Shown in pieces: positions 17,571 to 25,677 of a DNA stretch of 52,970 nucleotides (positions within the stretch are counted from its first letter, which is position 1; the number at the start of each line of letters is the position of its first letter). Below the pieces are notes generated by a model that saw nothing but the letters and a program-made list of their open reading frames with translations, made no database searches and had not been told where the DNA came from. The position numbers and the translations under genes are program-made. Source of the DNA: an uncultured Gammaproteobacteria bacterium (GTDB taxonomy: Bacteria > Pseudomonadota > Gammaproteobacteria > Steroidobacterales > XN24); contig CALDWW010000049.1 of assembly GCA_937924335.1 (NCBI GenBank), forward strand, positions 1 through 52,970, written 5' to 3'.

Positions 17571-19993
17571 GACAATTTGGCCTCATTGCTTCCAGCTTTT
17601 GCAGTCCCGGCTATCTCCGAGGGCGTAGACGAACGCTCCATCCAAGACACCACCGTTTCCAACAGCACCCGTCTGGAGAGAGGCTTGGAGAGATATCCGT
17701 CGAGCTGAACACCCCTTTCCCCGGCGTCAGACTCTGCCATGACGTTCGCGGTCAAAGCGACGATTGGTACCTCAGCACAGATGCCCGGTAGCTCACGGAT
17801 CGCAACAGCTGCCGCGTAGCCGTCCATCACAGGCATCTGCAGGTCCATGAGAACCAGATCCGGGCAATCCGCTTTTACCGCGTCGATAGCTTCTTTGCCG
17901 TTCGTCGCGACGCTCACCGTAAATCCGGCCTTTTCCAGCATCGCCGACGCAACCATCTGGTTGGCGGGGCTATCTTCTACCAAAAGAACCTTTCCGCCCG
18001 TGCCTTGGGGCAAAGCCGGAGCCACGTGATCAGAACTTTTCGGACCGTCTCCGCAGACTGCACGCAGGATCGTAGCGGGCTTTAGCGCCTGATCGTAGAT
18101 CACGTCGAATTCTGCTTGCTCAGCCACCATCGCGGCGGCACCGGGTACGCATGGCACAACGGCCAGGCGAGGACCCGGGTGCCCGTACTCGTTGAGAAGG
18201 CCCGCATACTCGCTCCAAATGTGCGCATCGGGGGGACCGCATACGATAAGGCTCGTATTCGGCTTGGATCCGGACAAGAGTTCCGCCCATCGACCCGGGT
18301 CAGTCTCGACACGTGCGGATCCCACCCAGTCGTCCAGCAGTTCCTGCAGCGACTTTGCCAGAACGTAGCAGCTACCCGCTATTACAACGTTCAAGCCTGC
18401 CAATCGCTCTCGGAGATCTGCGTGAGGCAGTGCGTCTGTGTTGACGTCCTGCAGTGGCACCGTGAACCAGAACTCACTGCCGGCACCTTCGGTACTGTGT
18501 ACACCAATTTCGCCGCCCATGGACTCGACCAGACGCCGCGAAATAGAAAGACCAAGCCCGGTTCCGCCATGGCGCCTCGTGTAGGACTTGTCGACCTGAG
18601 AAAACTCGGTAAAGACGATGGACTGATTCTGCCTGGCAATCCCTACACCTGTATCCGATACGCTGAATCTCAGGACACCTTCGCCAATCGCATTTTGCGC
18701 CGTATCGGCCCTTAGATGAATGTGACCATCGTCGGTGAATTTGGCGGCGTTGCCGACGAGGTTTGTAAGGACCTGACGAATTCTCAAAGAGTCCCCCCTT
18801 ATGTGAGAGGGAACACGCGGTGACACAACACCTGCGAGCACGACGCGCTTGGAACAGCAGGCAGGATGAAATAGGCTGAGCACGTGGTCAATTGTCTCGA
18901 AGACATCAACATCCTGACTGGCCAGCTCCAGGTACCCCGCCTCGATTTTTGACATGTCCAGAACGTCATTGAGTAGCGCCATGAGGGCGGAGCCAGAATT
19001 TCTCGCGGTCTCGATGTAGACACGCTGTTCGCCCTCCAACGGTGTGTCCCCAAGGAGTGTCAGCGTTCCCAGTATGGCGTTCATAGGAGTCCGAAGCTCG
19101 TGGCTCATTACTGACAAGAATTCGCTCTTGGCCGCGCTGGCCGTCTCAGCCACAATCATGGCTGTTCTCAACTGCTCCTCGACCCTACGGCGGCCCTCGA
19201 TTTCTCCTTTAAGCTCATCGGCCTGGGTCCGAAGCGCTACCGTTCGTTCGGCAACCTTGGTCTCCAGGTCACCGACGAAGCGGGAGATGGTCCCACCGAG
19301 CTGTTTCAGTTCGCGAGGCCCTCGATTGACTGGCTGAAATCGGTGCCCAAGTTCCATGGCGTCTTCCGCATTTATCGTCAGCTTTCGCACAGGGCTGGCG
19401 ATCTGGCGTAGTAATGTGATCAGCAGCAGTATCATCATCGCGCAATAGCCTGAGAACAGCAGTATGCGATGCCGACCGTGTCTTTCACTTTCCGTCCGAA
19501 CCAAAGCCAGGGTGGCTTGTGCGCGTGACGTCGCACTTTCTTCCAACTCATCTACCAGATTCGCTAACTGAAAAGCTGCAGTGTCATAGACATTCAATGC
19601 GTCACCAACTTCTGGCCCTGAAGACATGTACGTACCAACTACTTCTCGAATGAGCTCCAGCGCCTCCTGTACCTGATCCAGCTCCGCTGCACTTTCACTC
19701 AATAACGAAAACTGGCGGATCTCTCCAAGCGTAATAAGCAGACTTTCGATCTGTTTGCTGACCCCGGGCGCCAGATACCGGACCTCACTGCCCATGAGAA
19801 GGTCGCCGGTCACCAATACTTGCTCTGCAGAACTCCGGAATCCTTTGACTCGGGCTCGGGCGACAGAATCCTGGCCCGCGCCTTCTTCGATGTCACGCAA
19901 CTGGTTATATCCACTGGCGATGGTTGACGCGACACCCAGTCCGCCAGCTGCGGACACTATCAATGCGATTATTAGAAAAGATGCGATGCGCAT
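17567..19993 (-). CDS. membrane hybrid histidine kinase with periplasmic sensor and REC
   Basis: 808 residues. TM1 (about 4-26), a helical periplasmic sensor of about 150 residues, TM2 (about 178-198), HAMP ([17 protein letters not shown]), a coiled coil, HisKA with His298 (MSHELRTP), HATPase ([26 protein letters not shown]), a degenerate receiver-like stretch (about 540-655), and an intact REC with Asp717 ([11 protein letters not shown]). It has no Hpt of its own, so its phosphate probably passes to the Hpt of the next kinase. It begins one base after the secreted protein gene ends, and overlaps the next kinase by 4 bases. The tight linkage suggests the secreted protein and the barrel are part of its signal input. 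Confidence 0.9.
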   Translation of the reverse strand: MRIASFLIIALIVSAAGGLGVASTIASGYNQLRDIEEGAGQDSVARARVKGFRSSAEQVLVTGDLLMGSEVRYLAPGVSKQIESLLITLGEIRQFSLLSESAAELDQVQEALELIREVVGTYMSSGPEVGDALNVYDTAAFQLANLVDELEESATSRAQATLALVRTESERHGRHRILLFSGYCAMMILLLITLLRQIASPVRKLTINAEDAMELGHRFQPVNRGPRELKQLGGTISRFVGDLETKVAERTVALRTQADELKGEIEGRRRVEEQLRTAMIVAETASAAKSEFLSVMSHELRTPMNAILGTLTLLGDTPLEGEQRVYIETARNSGSALMALLNDVLDMSKIEAGYLELASQDVDVFETIDHVLSLFHPACCSKRVVLAGVVSPRVPSHIRGDSLRIRQVLTNLVGNAAKFTDDGHIHLRADTAQNAIGEGVLRFSVSDTGVGIARQNQSIVFTEFSQVDKSYTRRHGGTGLGLSISRRLVESMGGEIGVHSTEGAGSEFWFTVPLQDVNTDALPHADLRERLAGLNVVIAGSCYVLAKSLQELLDDWVGSARVETDPGRWAELLSGSKPNTSLIVCGPPDAHIWSEYAGLLNEYGHPGPRLAVVPCVPGAAAMVAEQAEFDVIYDQALKPATILRAVCGDGPKSSDHVAPALPQGTGGKVLLVEDSPANQMVASAMLEKAGFTVSVATNGKEAIDAVKADCPDLVLMDLQMPVMDGYAAAVAIRELPGICAEVPIVALTANVMAESDAGERGVQLDGYLSKPLSRRVLLETVVSWMERSSTPSEIAGTAKAGSNEAKLS

Positions 19994-19994
19994 C

Positions 19995-21026
19995 TCAGGG
20001 GCTCGGCATCCCTGCTACCAGCATCGTCTCAGCCAAGGCCGGCACTTCTGAAGTGCCACTGTGACTGAGCCCCTCAGTCATCCTGTCCAGCGAGCCGACA
20101 AGCGCACTTGCTTCGAATTCGGACCAACCTACCTGAGAGTTGATTGACTTGAAGATCTGCTCATCTGTGACGGCCCACCGGCGTGACTGTCGGCTAAACC
20201 GCGTGTCGTACATGGGATCGACAACCGAACCCAGCAAGTCCCCGCGCAAGTCGATGACCGAGAGTGCCCTGCCATCGTCTTTGTCAAACACTCTGCTTTC
20301 TGGCAGTACCGAGCCTTCGGGTCGGCCGGGCGGAGCCGCCTTGCAAGGGCCGTACTTGACGGCTGCGTGATCCAGATCGGAAAACTCCCCAGCCTTCGCA
20401 GCCAATGCCCTGACTCTCTTGATGTCCTCCTCCCACACGGTTCCGGTGACGACAATAACTTTCATGGCGGACTCGATCACGGTGCGCGCCAACGGAACCG
20501 CCTTTTCGGGAAGACCTAACTCGGCGGGCTGGCCCAACTCCACCTGCGCGAGAAGTGCAGCCAACTCATCGACGCCGCGACCACGCAGAATATCCTTGAA
20601 ATCGCTGGATTCGACATATCGGGCAGCGGGGTCCCGGTTTCTCTGAAACACGAAGTCGAGAATCTTTAGATCGAGGTCGAGTGCCCAGACAATCTCTGCC
20701 AGGCCCCACTGTCCAAGTTCCGAGCGGGCTTGCACGAATCCCTCCGGTCGCTCGTCCCGGAAGATAGCGTAGAAGGAATGCCTTCCGAACTCGTCGAAAT
20801 GAATGTCGAATGGAAGCTTAGTGGCGAGCGTTGGGCGAATGTTTCGGCCGATCGTCTCTACAAAAGTCCTATAGGTCGTACGGCCAGGAAAAAGTTGCTG
20901 GATCGCTGCGGCCGGATCCCGCAGGGCACAGTAAGCAACCGCCGACGCCTGCGGCGCATATAGCGCGGCTGCCGCCAATACTGTAATCAGCGGGGTCAGT
21001 ATCGTAACTCGGATTTTTCTTCTCAT
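19995..21026 (-). CDS. secreted protein of unknown function in the kinase operon
   Basis: 343 residues with a clear signal peptide (about 1-29, ending ASA). I do not recognise a family with certainty. The segment SFYAIFRDERPEGFVQARSE, followed by WGLAEIVWALDLDLKILDFV, has the rhythm of FMN-binding/NosR-like periplasmic domains, but this is only an impression. Two cysteines are present in the mature chain (RVFDKDD and KYGPCKAA region; one also near YCALRDP). It begins directly after the barrel protein stop codon, and ends 1 base before the membrane kinase start, so it is surely co-transcribed. Its location points to a periplasmic sensor or accessory for the adjacent kinase. Confidence 0.7.
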   Translation of the reverse strand: MRRKIRVTILTPLITVLAAAALYAPQASAVAYCALRDPAAAIQQLFPGRTTYRTFVETIGRNIRPTLATKLPFDIHFDEFGRHSFYAIFRDERPEGFVQARSELGQWGLAEIVWALDLDLKILDFVFQRNRDPAARYVESSDFKDILRGRGVDELAALLAQVELGQPAELGLPEKAVPLARTVIESAMKVIVVTGTVWEEDIKRVRALAAKAGEFSDLDHAAVKYGPCKAAPPGRPEGSVLPESRVFDKDDGRALSVIDLRGDLLGSVVDPMYDTRFSRQSRRWAVTDEQIFKSINSQVGWSEFEASALVGSLDRMTEGLSHSGTSEVPALAETMLVAGMPSP

Positions 21027-22088
21027 TTAACTTCGGAAGCGTAGCTGCAGATCGAGCACACCTTCCTCCTCCCGGTTGCCGAACACTTCGATCTCATGGG
21101 TGTACTGGACGCTAATCGACCAGTGGCGATCGGGCATCATCCGCAGGCCAAGCGTCCACGATTTCGTGTCCTGCCAGTCACCACCCGGTTTGCGCCGAAA
21201 CCATCGGCCCTGAGCGTAAGCGGCAGTCGAGCCGGTTCGGGATAGGGCGTTTAGCTCGAGGAAGCTGTTGACGACATCAAAGTCGTCGTCCTCACCTACT
21301 GAAACCTCCGTCATCACGCCCCATGGACCCCGATACCACTGCCCGTCAAAGCCGACTCGCGTTCTGTCGACGAATGTTCCCGACGGCAGGCGAATATTGC
21401 CGGTGAATACCGACAAACCGATCCCGGGCATTCCGAAGAACTCCTCGCTACTCTGACTGCTGCCAATCCGACCGGTTACCGCCCACGGGTTCCCGTTGTG
21501 GTAGTAGTCCAGCCCGGACCCTCGGGTCAGGGTCATTGCATAGCTCACATCTCCCACATCACCATTGACGCCCACGCCCCAGTCCGCCTTGAGACCCAGG
21601 TTTGGGCCGGTCACGAGTTGCCGCAGCGTTCCGGTAGTGTCGATTGAGGTCTCCAGTCCGTAGGGAACCACCGCATGCCCGGCAAGAAAGTTGAATCGTC
21701 CATCGCCGGAGATGTGAAAGTTGATGCTGTTCGTCTTGGTCAGAAATTTCCAGTCGTCTTCAGATGAAAAGTAGGGAGGATAGCGGTTTAAATCATCCGC
21801 TCTTGCGACGTAGAGTTGGATCACCGTAGTCGCGAAATTTTTGTTCCCGCGGGTGATGGTGCTGTGCAGGTCAATGCCTGCTGAGTTCAGGAAACCGAGT
21901 CCGTCTCGCCCTTCCGTCACGTACTGGGCCTGGCTGGAGAGATCGGCGCTCCATCGCAGATTTCTAACCCAGTCATCTGCTTGCACAGAGTGAGCAAGAC
22001 ACCCCGCTATCAGGGCGATTATCCAGCTTAAAAAGATGCCCGGTTTTCGCAAACGCTGTTGAGCATGCAGACGGTTTGGCGTATCCAT
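21027..22088 (-). CDS. predicted outer-membrane beta-barrel protein
   Basis: 353 residues from the ATG at 22086-22088. A signal peptide (about 17-38, ending VQA-DDW) is followed by alternating amphipathic strands rich in aromatic residues (SADLSSQAQYVTEG, FATTVIQLYVARAD, WSISVQYTHEIEV) and a C-terminal strand ending LQLRFRS, as in porin-like barrels. No domain family was recognised. It is the first gene of the kinase/regulator operon. A sigma-54 promoter at 22100-22115 predicts a transcript start next to this ATG, so translation is either leaderless or starts further in; no ribosome site is evident. It could act as an outer-membrane sensor or as a polysaccharide-related pore. Confidence 0.68.
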   Translation of the reverse strand: MDTPNRLHAQQRLRKPGIFLSWIIALIAGCLAHSVQADDWVRNLRWSADLSSQAQYVTEGRDGLGFLNSAGIDLHSTITRGNKNFATTVIQLYVARADDLNRYPPYFSSEDDWKFLTKTNSINFHISGDGRFNFLAGHAVVPYGLETSIDTTGTLRQLVTGPNLGLKADWGVGVNGDVGDVSYAMTLTRGSGLDYYHNGNPWAVTGRIGSSQSSEEFFGMPGIGLSVFTGNIRLPSGTFVDRTRVGFDGQWYRGPWGVMTEVSVGEDDDFDVVNSFLELNALSRTGSTAAYAQGRWFRRKPGGDWQDTKSWTLGLRMMPDRHWSISVQYTHEIEVFGNREEEGVLDLQLRFRS

Positions 22089-22099
22089 GACACAGGCTA

Positions 22100-22115
22100 T
22101 GCAACCCCTGTGCCA
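22100..22115 (-). promoter_or_regulatory. sigma-54 promoter for the barrel/kinase/regulator operon
   Basis: On the minus strand: TGGCAC-AGGGG-TTGCA, a full match to TGGCAC-N5-TTGCW, with GG and GC 12 bases apart. The predicted start is about 22,089. Two LuxO-type repeats lie 40-90 bases upstream. Confidence 0.88.
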
Positions 22116-22156
22116 CAAGGTAAGACCGCGTACTTACGCCGCTTGCAGAGGGTGTT

Positions 22157-22169
22157 TTGCGGTCTGCAA
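22157..22169. promoter_or_regulatory. candidate activator site 1 (LuxO-type repeat)
   Basis: TTGCG-GTC-TGCAA differs by one base from the LuxO site TTGCA-N3-TGCAA. It is 42 bases upstream of the -24 element of the operon encoding the LuxO-like regulator. Confidence 0.6.
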
Positions 22170-22177
22170 TCTGTTAG

Positions 22178-22190
22178 TTGCAATTTGCAA
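22178..22190. promoter_or_regulatory. candidate activator site 2 (perfect LuxO-type repeat)
   Basis: TTGCA-ATT-TGCAA fully matches the LuxO consensus TTGCA-WWW-TGCAA. Its centre is 21 bases, or two helical turns, from that of site 1, as expected for cooperative dimers of an enhancer-binding protein. Confidence 0.72.
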
Positions 22191-22272
22191 TGCAATACGC
22201 ATCCGGAAAGGACTGCGCAGATCAGGTATGCCGATAGATTCGGATTGGCACCGAAGTTGCATTTTGTCTGTC

Positions 22273-23580
22273 ATGAGCATCATTACGACATCGGATTTTC
22301 ACGACTGCTTGTCCGCTCGATCGACCCATGACGTCGTCGAGGTCGAGCGAGCCAATCGTAGCCCGAGTCGCTCGGTACTCGTCGTAGAAGACGATGCTGC
22401 TGAGCGAATCAGACTCTCGGCCATCCTCCAGAAAATGGATTTCGATGTCGCATGCGCGGTGGACGGCCTGCAAGCGGTCTGCCTTCTGGAGGGCGGCTAC
22501 CGGCCGGGCATCATCATCAGTGACTGGAGTATGCCGGGCATGAATGGATTGGAGTTGTGCCAGCGGGTCAAAAGTTTCGCGGAATCAGAAAATTGCTACT
22601 TCATCCTGGTGACCGGTCGGGACGGTTCCTCGGTCGTTGAAGACGGCCTTAACGCGGGTGCAGATGACTTCATTGCCAAACCCTATCGCGGGGCGGAGCT
22701 GCGAGCGCGCGTCGACGCCGGCCGCCGGGTAGTCGGCCAGCGCACCCACCTGCAAGAAAGCAACTCACAGCTCCGCGAATCTCTGGCGATCAAGAAGGCA
22801 TCAGAGCAACGGCTCAAGTCCGGGCTGGCGGCGGCGGCTAGTCTCCAGAGACGACAACTCCCGCCGAGATTGAGTGTCGTCGAAGGCGCTGAATGCGGGC
22901 ACATCTTTCATTCCGCCGATGCGTTGGCCGGGGACGTCTTTGGATGCGTCCGGCTATGCCATAACCGGGTAGCGTTTTATCTTCTTGACGTCGTCGGGCA
23001 TGGCTTTTCGGCCGCACTGAACTCTTTTGCAATTGGGCGGATTTTCTCGTCGAACAACTCGATGCTCGAGCTGTGCACTAACCACGGCGTGCCGTGCGCA
23101 CCCAGCGAAGTGATTCGCCGGCTCAACACACAATTTCTTGGCGACGAAGAGTGCGACCAGTACTTCACAATGATCTATGGCACGCTGGATACCCGAACGG
23201 GATCGGGGTCTCTCTGCCAAGCAGGTCATCCGCACCCCATGCTACTCGGGCGTGATGGCTGTGTTCGTCTCCTTGGCAGCGGCGGATACCCTGTGGGACT
23301 GCTGGAAGACGCTGATTACGAGGACAGCGACTTTTGTCTTGAACCTGGTGACCGTCTGACTCTTTTCTCCGACGGAGTAATCGAATCAAGCAGTCTCGAC
23401 GGTGAAGTGTTCGGTTACGACCGTCTCTCACAACTTCTTTCCTCTATTCAGGAAATGCCGCTTGGTTCCGCGCTCGATGCCATCGAGGCCGATCTGAATG
23501 GGTGGCAGGACGGCAAAGATCTGGAAGATGATGTATCCCTGATGGTAGTCGCTCGCCCGAGCATCGAGGAAGGCTCATGA
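22273..23580 (+). CDS. response regulator with PP2C/SpoIIE phosphatase output (RsbU/SypE-like)
   Basis: 435 residues from the ATG at 22273; an in-frame ATG at 22228 would add 15 residues, and neither has a clear ribosome site. REC domain with phosphoacceptor Asp84 (IISDWSMPGMNG) and the late Lys in IAKPY; a short coiled linker (about 155-200); then a PP2C-type phosphatase with metal-binding Asp residues in LAGDVFG, LLDVVGHG, LFSDGVIE and LEDDVSLM. In partner switching such enzymes dephosphorylate the STAS protein when their REC is in the right state. The stop codon overlaps the start of the kinase gene (ATGA). SypE of Vibrio combines REC, PP2C and an RsbW kinase in one protein; here the kinase is separate. 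Confidence 0.9.
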   Translation: MSIITTSDFHDCLSARSTHDVVEVERANRSPSRSVLVVEDDAAERIRLSAILQKMDFDVACAVDGLQAVCLLEGGYRPGIIISDWSMPGMNGLELCQRVKSFAESENCYFILVTGRDGSSVVEDGLNAGADDFIAKPYRGAELRARVDAGRRVVGQRTHLQESNSQLRESLAIKKASEQRLKSGLAAAASLQRRQLPPRLSVVEGAECGHIFHSADALAGDVFGCVRLCHNRVAFYLLDVVGHGFSAALNSFAIGRIFSSNNSMLELCTNHGVPCAPSEVIRRLNTQFLGDEECDQYFTMIYGTLDTRTGSGSLCQAGHPHPMLLGRDGCVRLLGSGGYPVGLLEDADYEDSDFCLEPGDRLTLFSDGVIESSSLDGEVFGYDRLSQLLSSIQEMPLGSALDAIEADLNGWQDGKDLEDDVSLMVVARPSIEEGS

Positions 23581-23990
23581 AGCAGCTTCTTCTGATCAAC
23601 ATCGAGCCCGACAACATCCCGCGGGCCGCAGAGTGGATAGAGTCCATCTGCCGGTCAGAAGGGCTGCCCGAAACGGACTCGTACCAGGTCAAGACCTGTG
23701 TCGTCGAAGCTATCAATAACGCAGTTGAACACGCTTACGGGTTCGGCAAGGGCGCAATCAGCATCGGTATCTGGAGAGAAGGCCGACAGCTGATGATCGA
23801 AATAGCTAACGACAACGAGAATCGTGGATCGGCGGCCGTCACCCAGGATCCCGAGCCGGTGTCAGTGCCAGTGCCCGAATCCGAGCGTGGCAGAGGTTGG
23901 CTGATCATCAAGTCCTGGGTTGACGACGCGGTCATGGATCGCCTCGGCGGACGTACCGTTGTTCGTCTCACCAAAAGGGTTCCCATTTAG
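23577..23990 (+). CDS. RsbW-like anti-sigma/serine kinase
   Basis: 137 residues, a single GHKL ATPase domain. The N box reads VVEAINNAVEHAY with the expected Glu and Asn, and the G2-like loop reads ESERGRGWLIIKSWVDD. The G1 box is unusual (IEIANDNENRG rather than DxGxG). Its start overlaps the phosphatase stop codon, so the two are translationally coupled. The expected role is phosphorylating the STAS protein at 24145 on a serine, opposing the PP2C phosphatase. No sigma factor gene lies nearby, so the module probably works by STAS-protein contact, as in the Syp system. Confidence 0.88.
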   Translation: MKQLLLINIEPDNIPRAAEWIESICRSEGLPETDSYQVKTCVVEAINNAVEHAYGFGKGAISIGIWREGRQLMIEIANDNENRGSAAVTQDPEPVSVPVPESERGRGWLIIKSWVDDAVMDRLGGRTVVRLTKRVPI

Positions 23991-24012
23991 GCATCCCACC
24001 CCATCCCGCGAT

Positions 24013-24025
24013 TTGCATTCTGCAT
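24013..24025. promoter_or_regulatory. candidate activator site upstream of the STAS gene
   Basis: TTGCA-TTC-TGCAT, one mismatch from TTGCA-N3-TGCAA, 53 bases upstream of the sigma-54 -24 element at 24079, a typical enhancer distance. Confidence 0.55.
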
Positions 24026-24078
24026 GCGGACACTCTTAAGCCCTCCGTAACTATTTGTTTCTAGATTTAATTCTGTGT

Positions 24079-24094
24079 TGGCACGGCGCTTGCT
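24079..24094 (+). promoter_or_regulatory. sigma-54 promoter of the STAS gene and main EPS operon
   Basis: TGGCAC-GGCGC-TTGCT, a full match to the sigma-54 consensus. The predicted start is near 24,105, giving a leader of about 40 bases before the STAS ATG at 24145. Confidence 0.9.
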
Positions 24095-24144
24095 TTACCA
24101 GCATGGAACACGAAATTCATTGGCGCCCAAAACGGAGAAGAGCC

Positions 24145-24495
24145 ATGCACCTGCATAGAACTCAAAACGGTACCGTCGACGTTATCCGCTTGCCGAAAAG
24201 GCTCACGATGGCCGACGCGGCAACCTACCGGCACGAAATCCGCGATCTCGTGGACGGGGGGCACATTCACCTGGTCATGGAGATGTGCGACGTAGAGTTC
24301 GTCGACTCCAGCGGCCTTTCTGTTCTGGTTTCGGCGATCAAGGCGGCCCGCGGCGCCGGGGGCGACGTGGTTCTCTCCGGGCTGACGCCACAGGTCCAGG
24401 CGCTCGTGGAGCTAACCCGACTGCATCACCTGTTCGACATATTCGCCGACGAGCAATCCGCGGTGGCATTTCTCGACAACCGAGTGGCCGCCTGA
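24145..24495 (+). CDS. STAS-domain anti-sigma antagonist (RsbV/SypA-like)
   Basis: 116 residues from the ATG at 24145, with a GGAGAAG ribosome site 4 bases upstream. The whole chain is one STAS domain. The phospho-site motif is FVDSSGLSVLV, with Ser55/Ser56 as the candidate phosphorylated residue next to Asp54. It follows its own sigma-54 promoter and heads the long plus-strand polysaccharide operon. In Vibrio, unphosphorylated SypA promotes Syp polysaccharide production; the same output logic is inferred here. Confidence 0.92.
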   Translation: MHLHRTQNGTVDVIRLPKRLTMADAATYRHEIRDLVDGGHIHLVMEMCDVEFVDSSGLSVLVSAIKAARGAGGDVVLSGLTPQVQALVELTRLHHLFDIFADEQSAVAFLDNRVAA

Positions 24496-24502
24496 CTCAC
24501 CA

Positions 24503-25669
24503 ATGAGCATTGACATGACCAATAGCGAAAATCAGACGCTGTCCATCGTTACGTTTATCGATGCCCTGGGATGGGAGGTGCTCAAGGGCCGCAGTTTTAT
24601 GGAGAAGGAACTGCCGCATCGACGCCCTCTGCGCTCAACATTCGGATTCTCCTCCGCTTGCGTTCCGTCGATACTGACGGGCAAACAGCCCCAGGAGCAT
24701 GGGCACTGGTCTTTCTTCTACAAGACTCAGGGCCCGTCCCCGTTCCGTGGCTTGCGCTGGCTGCGCCATCTGCCCCGCAGAATCACTGACCGAGGTCGAG
24801 TCCGCTCCCAGATCAGTAAGCGTCTCAAGAAACGATTGGGTTTTAAGGGGTACTTCCAGCTTTACAACATCCCTTTCAAGCACATTGATCGTTTCGACTA
24901 CTGCGAGAAGAATGATCTCTTCAAGCCGGGCGGGATAAACCAGGGCGACAGCATTTTCGATCGACTCGACGATGCGGGAGTCGACTACCACGTCTCAGAC
25001 TGGCGCAGCGGTGAGCCTGAGAACATTTCCAGCCTGCTCGGGGCGATCGAGCAGGAATCCATCCGTTTTGCCTTTCTCTACATGGCCGACATGGATGCCC
25101 TGCTCCACCAGGTAGGGAAAGACAGTGATCGGGTAGACGAGAAGCTGGAGTGGTACGAGCATCGCCTCAGAGAATTACTGGACTGTGCCGGACGGCACTA
25201 CGATGAGGTGCGACTGTTTGTCTGCTCTGATCATGGCATGGCGACGGTGCACACCCACGTCGACGTCATGACGGAGATAGAGTCTTTACCGCTGCGGTAC
25301 GGCGAGGATTACCTCGCGACCTACGACTCGACCATGGCGCGCTTCTGGTTTGAAACGCCCGAGGCCGAGGCACAGGTTCGGCAAGCGTTGTCAAATATTC
25401 ATCACGGCCGGATCTTGTCAGATGATGAACTGGAAGCGCTCGGTTGTGCATTCGCCGGTGATCAGTACGGCGAACTCATTTTTCTTGTCGACCCGGGCAC
25501 GATCATACTGCCCTCACACATGGGTACCGCGCCAATCACCGGCATGCACGGATACCACCCTGATCATGCCGACTCGGACGCCGCTTTGCTGTCAAACGTC
25601 CCGCCACTGACCGATCCCCGCGGTATCGCAGACGTCTTTCACCTGATGACGGCCGAGGCGGGGGCGTAG
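24503..25669 (+). CDS. alkaline-phosphatase-superfamily phosphodiesterase/transferase
   Basis: 388 residues, no signal peptide. Metal and active-site motifs of the type I phosphodiesterase/nucleotide pyrophosphatase group are seen: Asp20 in FIDALGW, the nucleophile region SSACVPSILTGKQPQEHG (about 50-67), MADMDALLHQVG, CSDHGM, and late His in GMHGYHPDH. At the nucleophile position relatives carry Thr or Ser; here it could be Ser51 or Cys53, and the CVPS string recalls the sulfatase CxPSR motif without its Arg. Starting 8 bases after the STAS gene, it is probably part of the polysaccharide pathway, removing or adding a phospho-group or sulfate, or acting as a quality-control hydrolase. Substrate unknown. 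Confidence 0.75.
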   Translation: MSIDMTNSENQTLSIVTFIDALGWEVLKGRSFMEKELPHRRPLRSTFGFSSACVPSILTGKQPQEHGHWSFFYKTQGPSPFRGLRWLRHLPRRITDRGRVRSQISKRLKKRLGFKGYFQLYNIPFKHIDRFDYCEKNDLFKPGGINQGDSIFDRLDDAGVDYHVSDWRSGEPENISSLLGAIEQESIRFAFLYMADMDALLHQVGKDSDRVDEKLEWYEHRLRELLDCAGRHYDEVRLFVCSDHGMATVHTHVDVMTEIESLPLRYGEDYLATYDSTMARFWFETPEAEAQVRQALSNIHHGRILSDDELEALGCAFAGDQYGELIFLVDPGTIILPSHMGTAPITGMHGYHPDHADSDAALLSNVPPLTDPRGIADVFHLMTAEAGA

Positions 25670-25677
25670 GGGACGGA

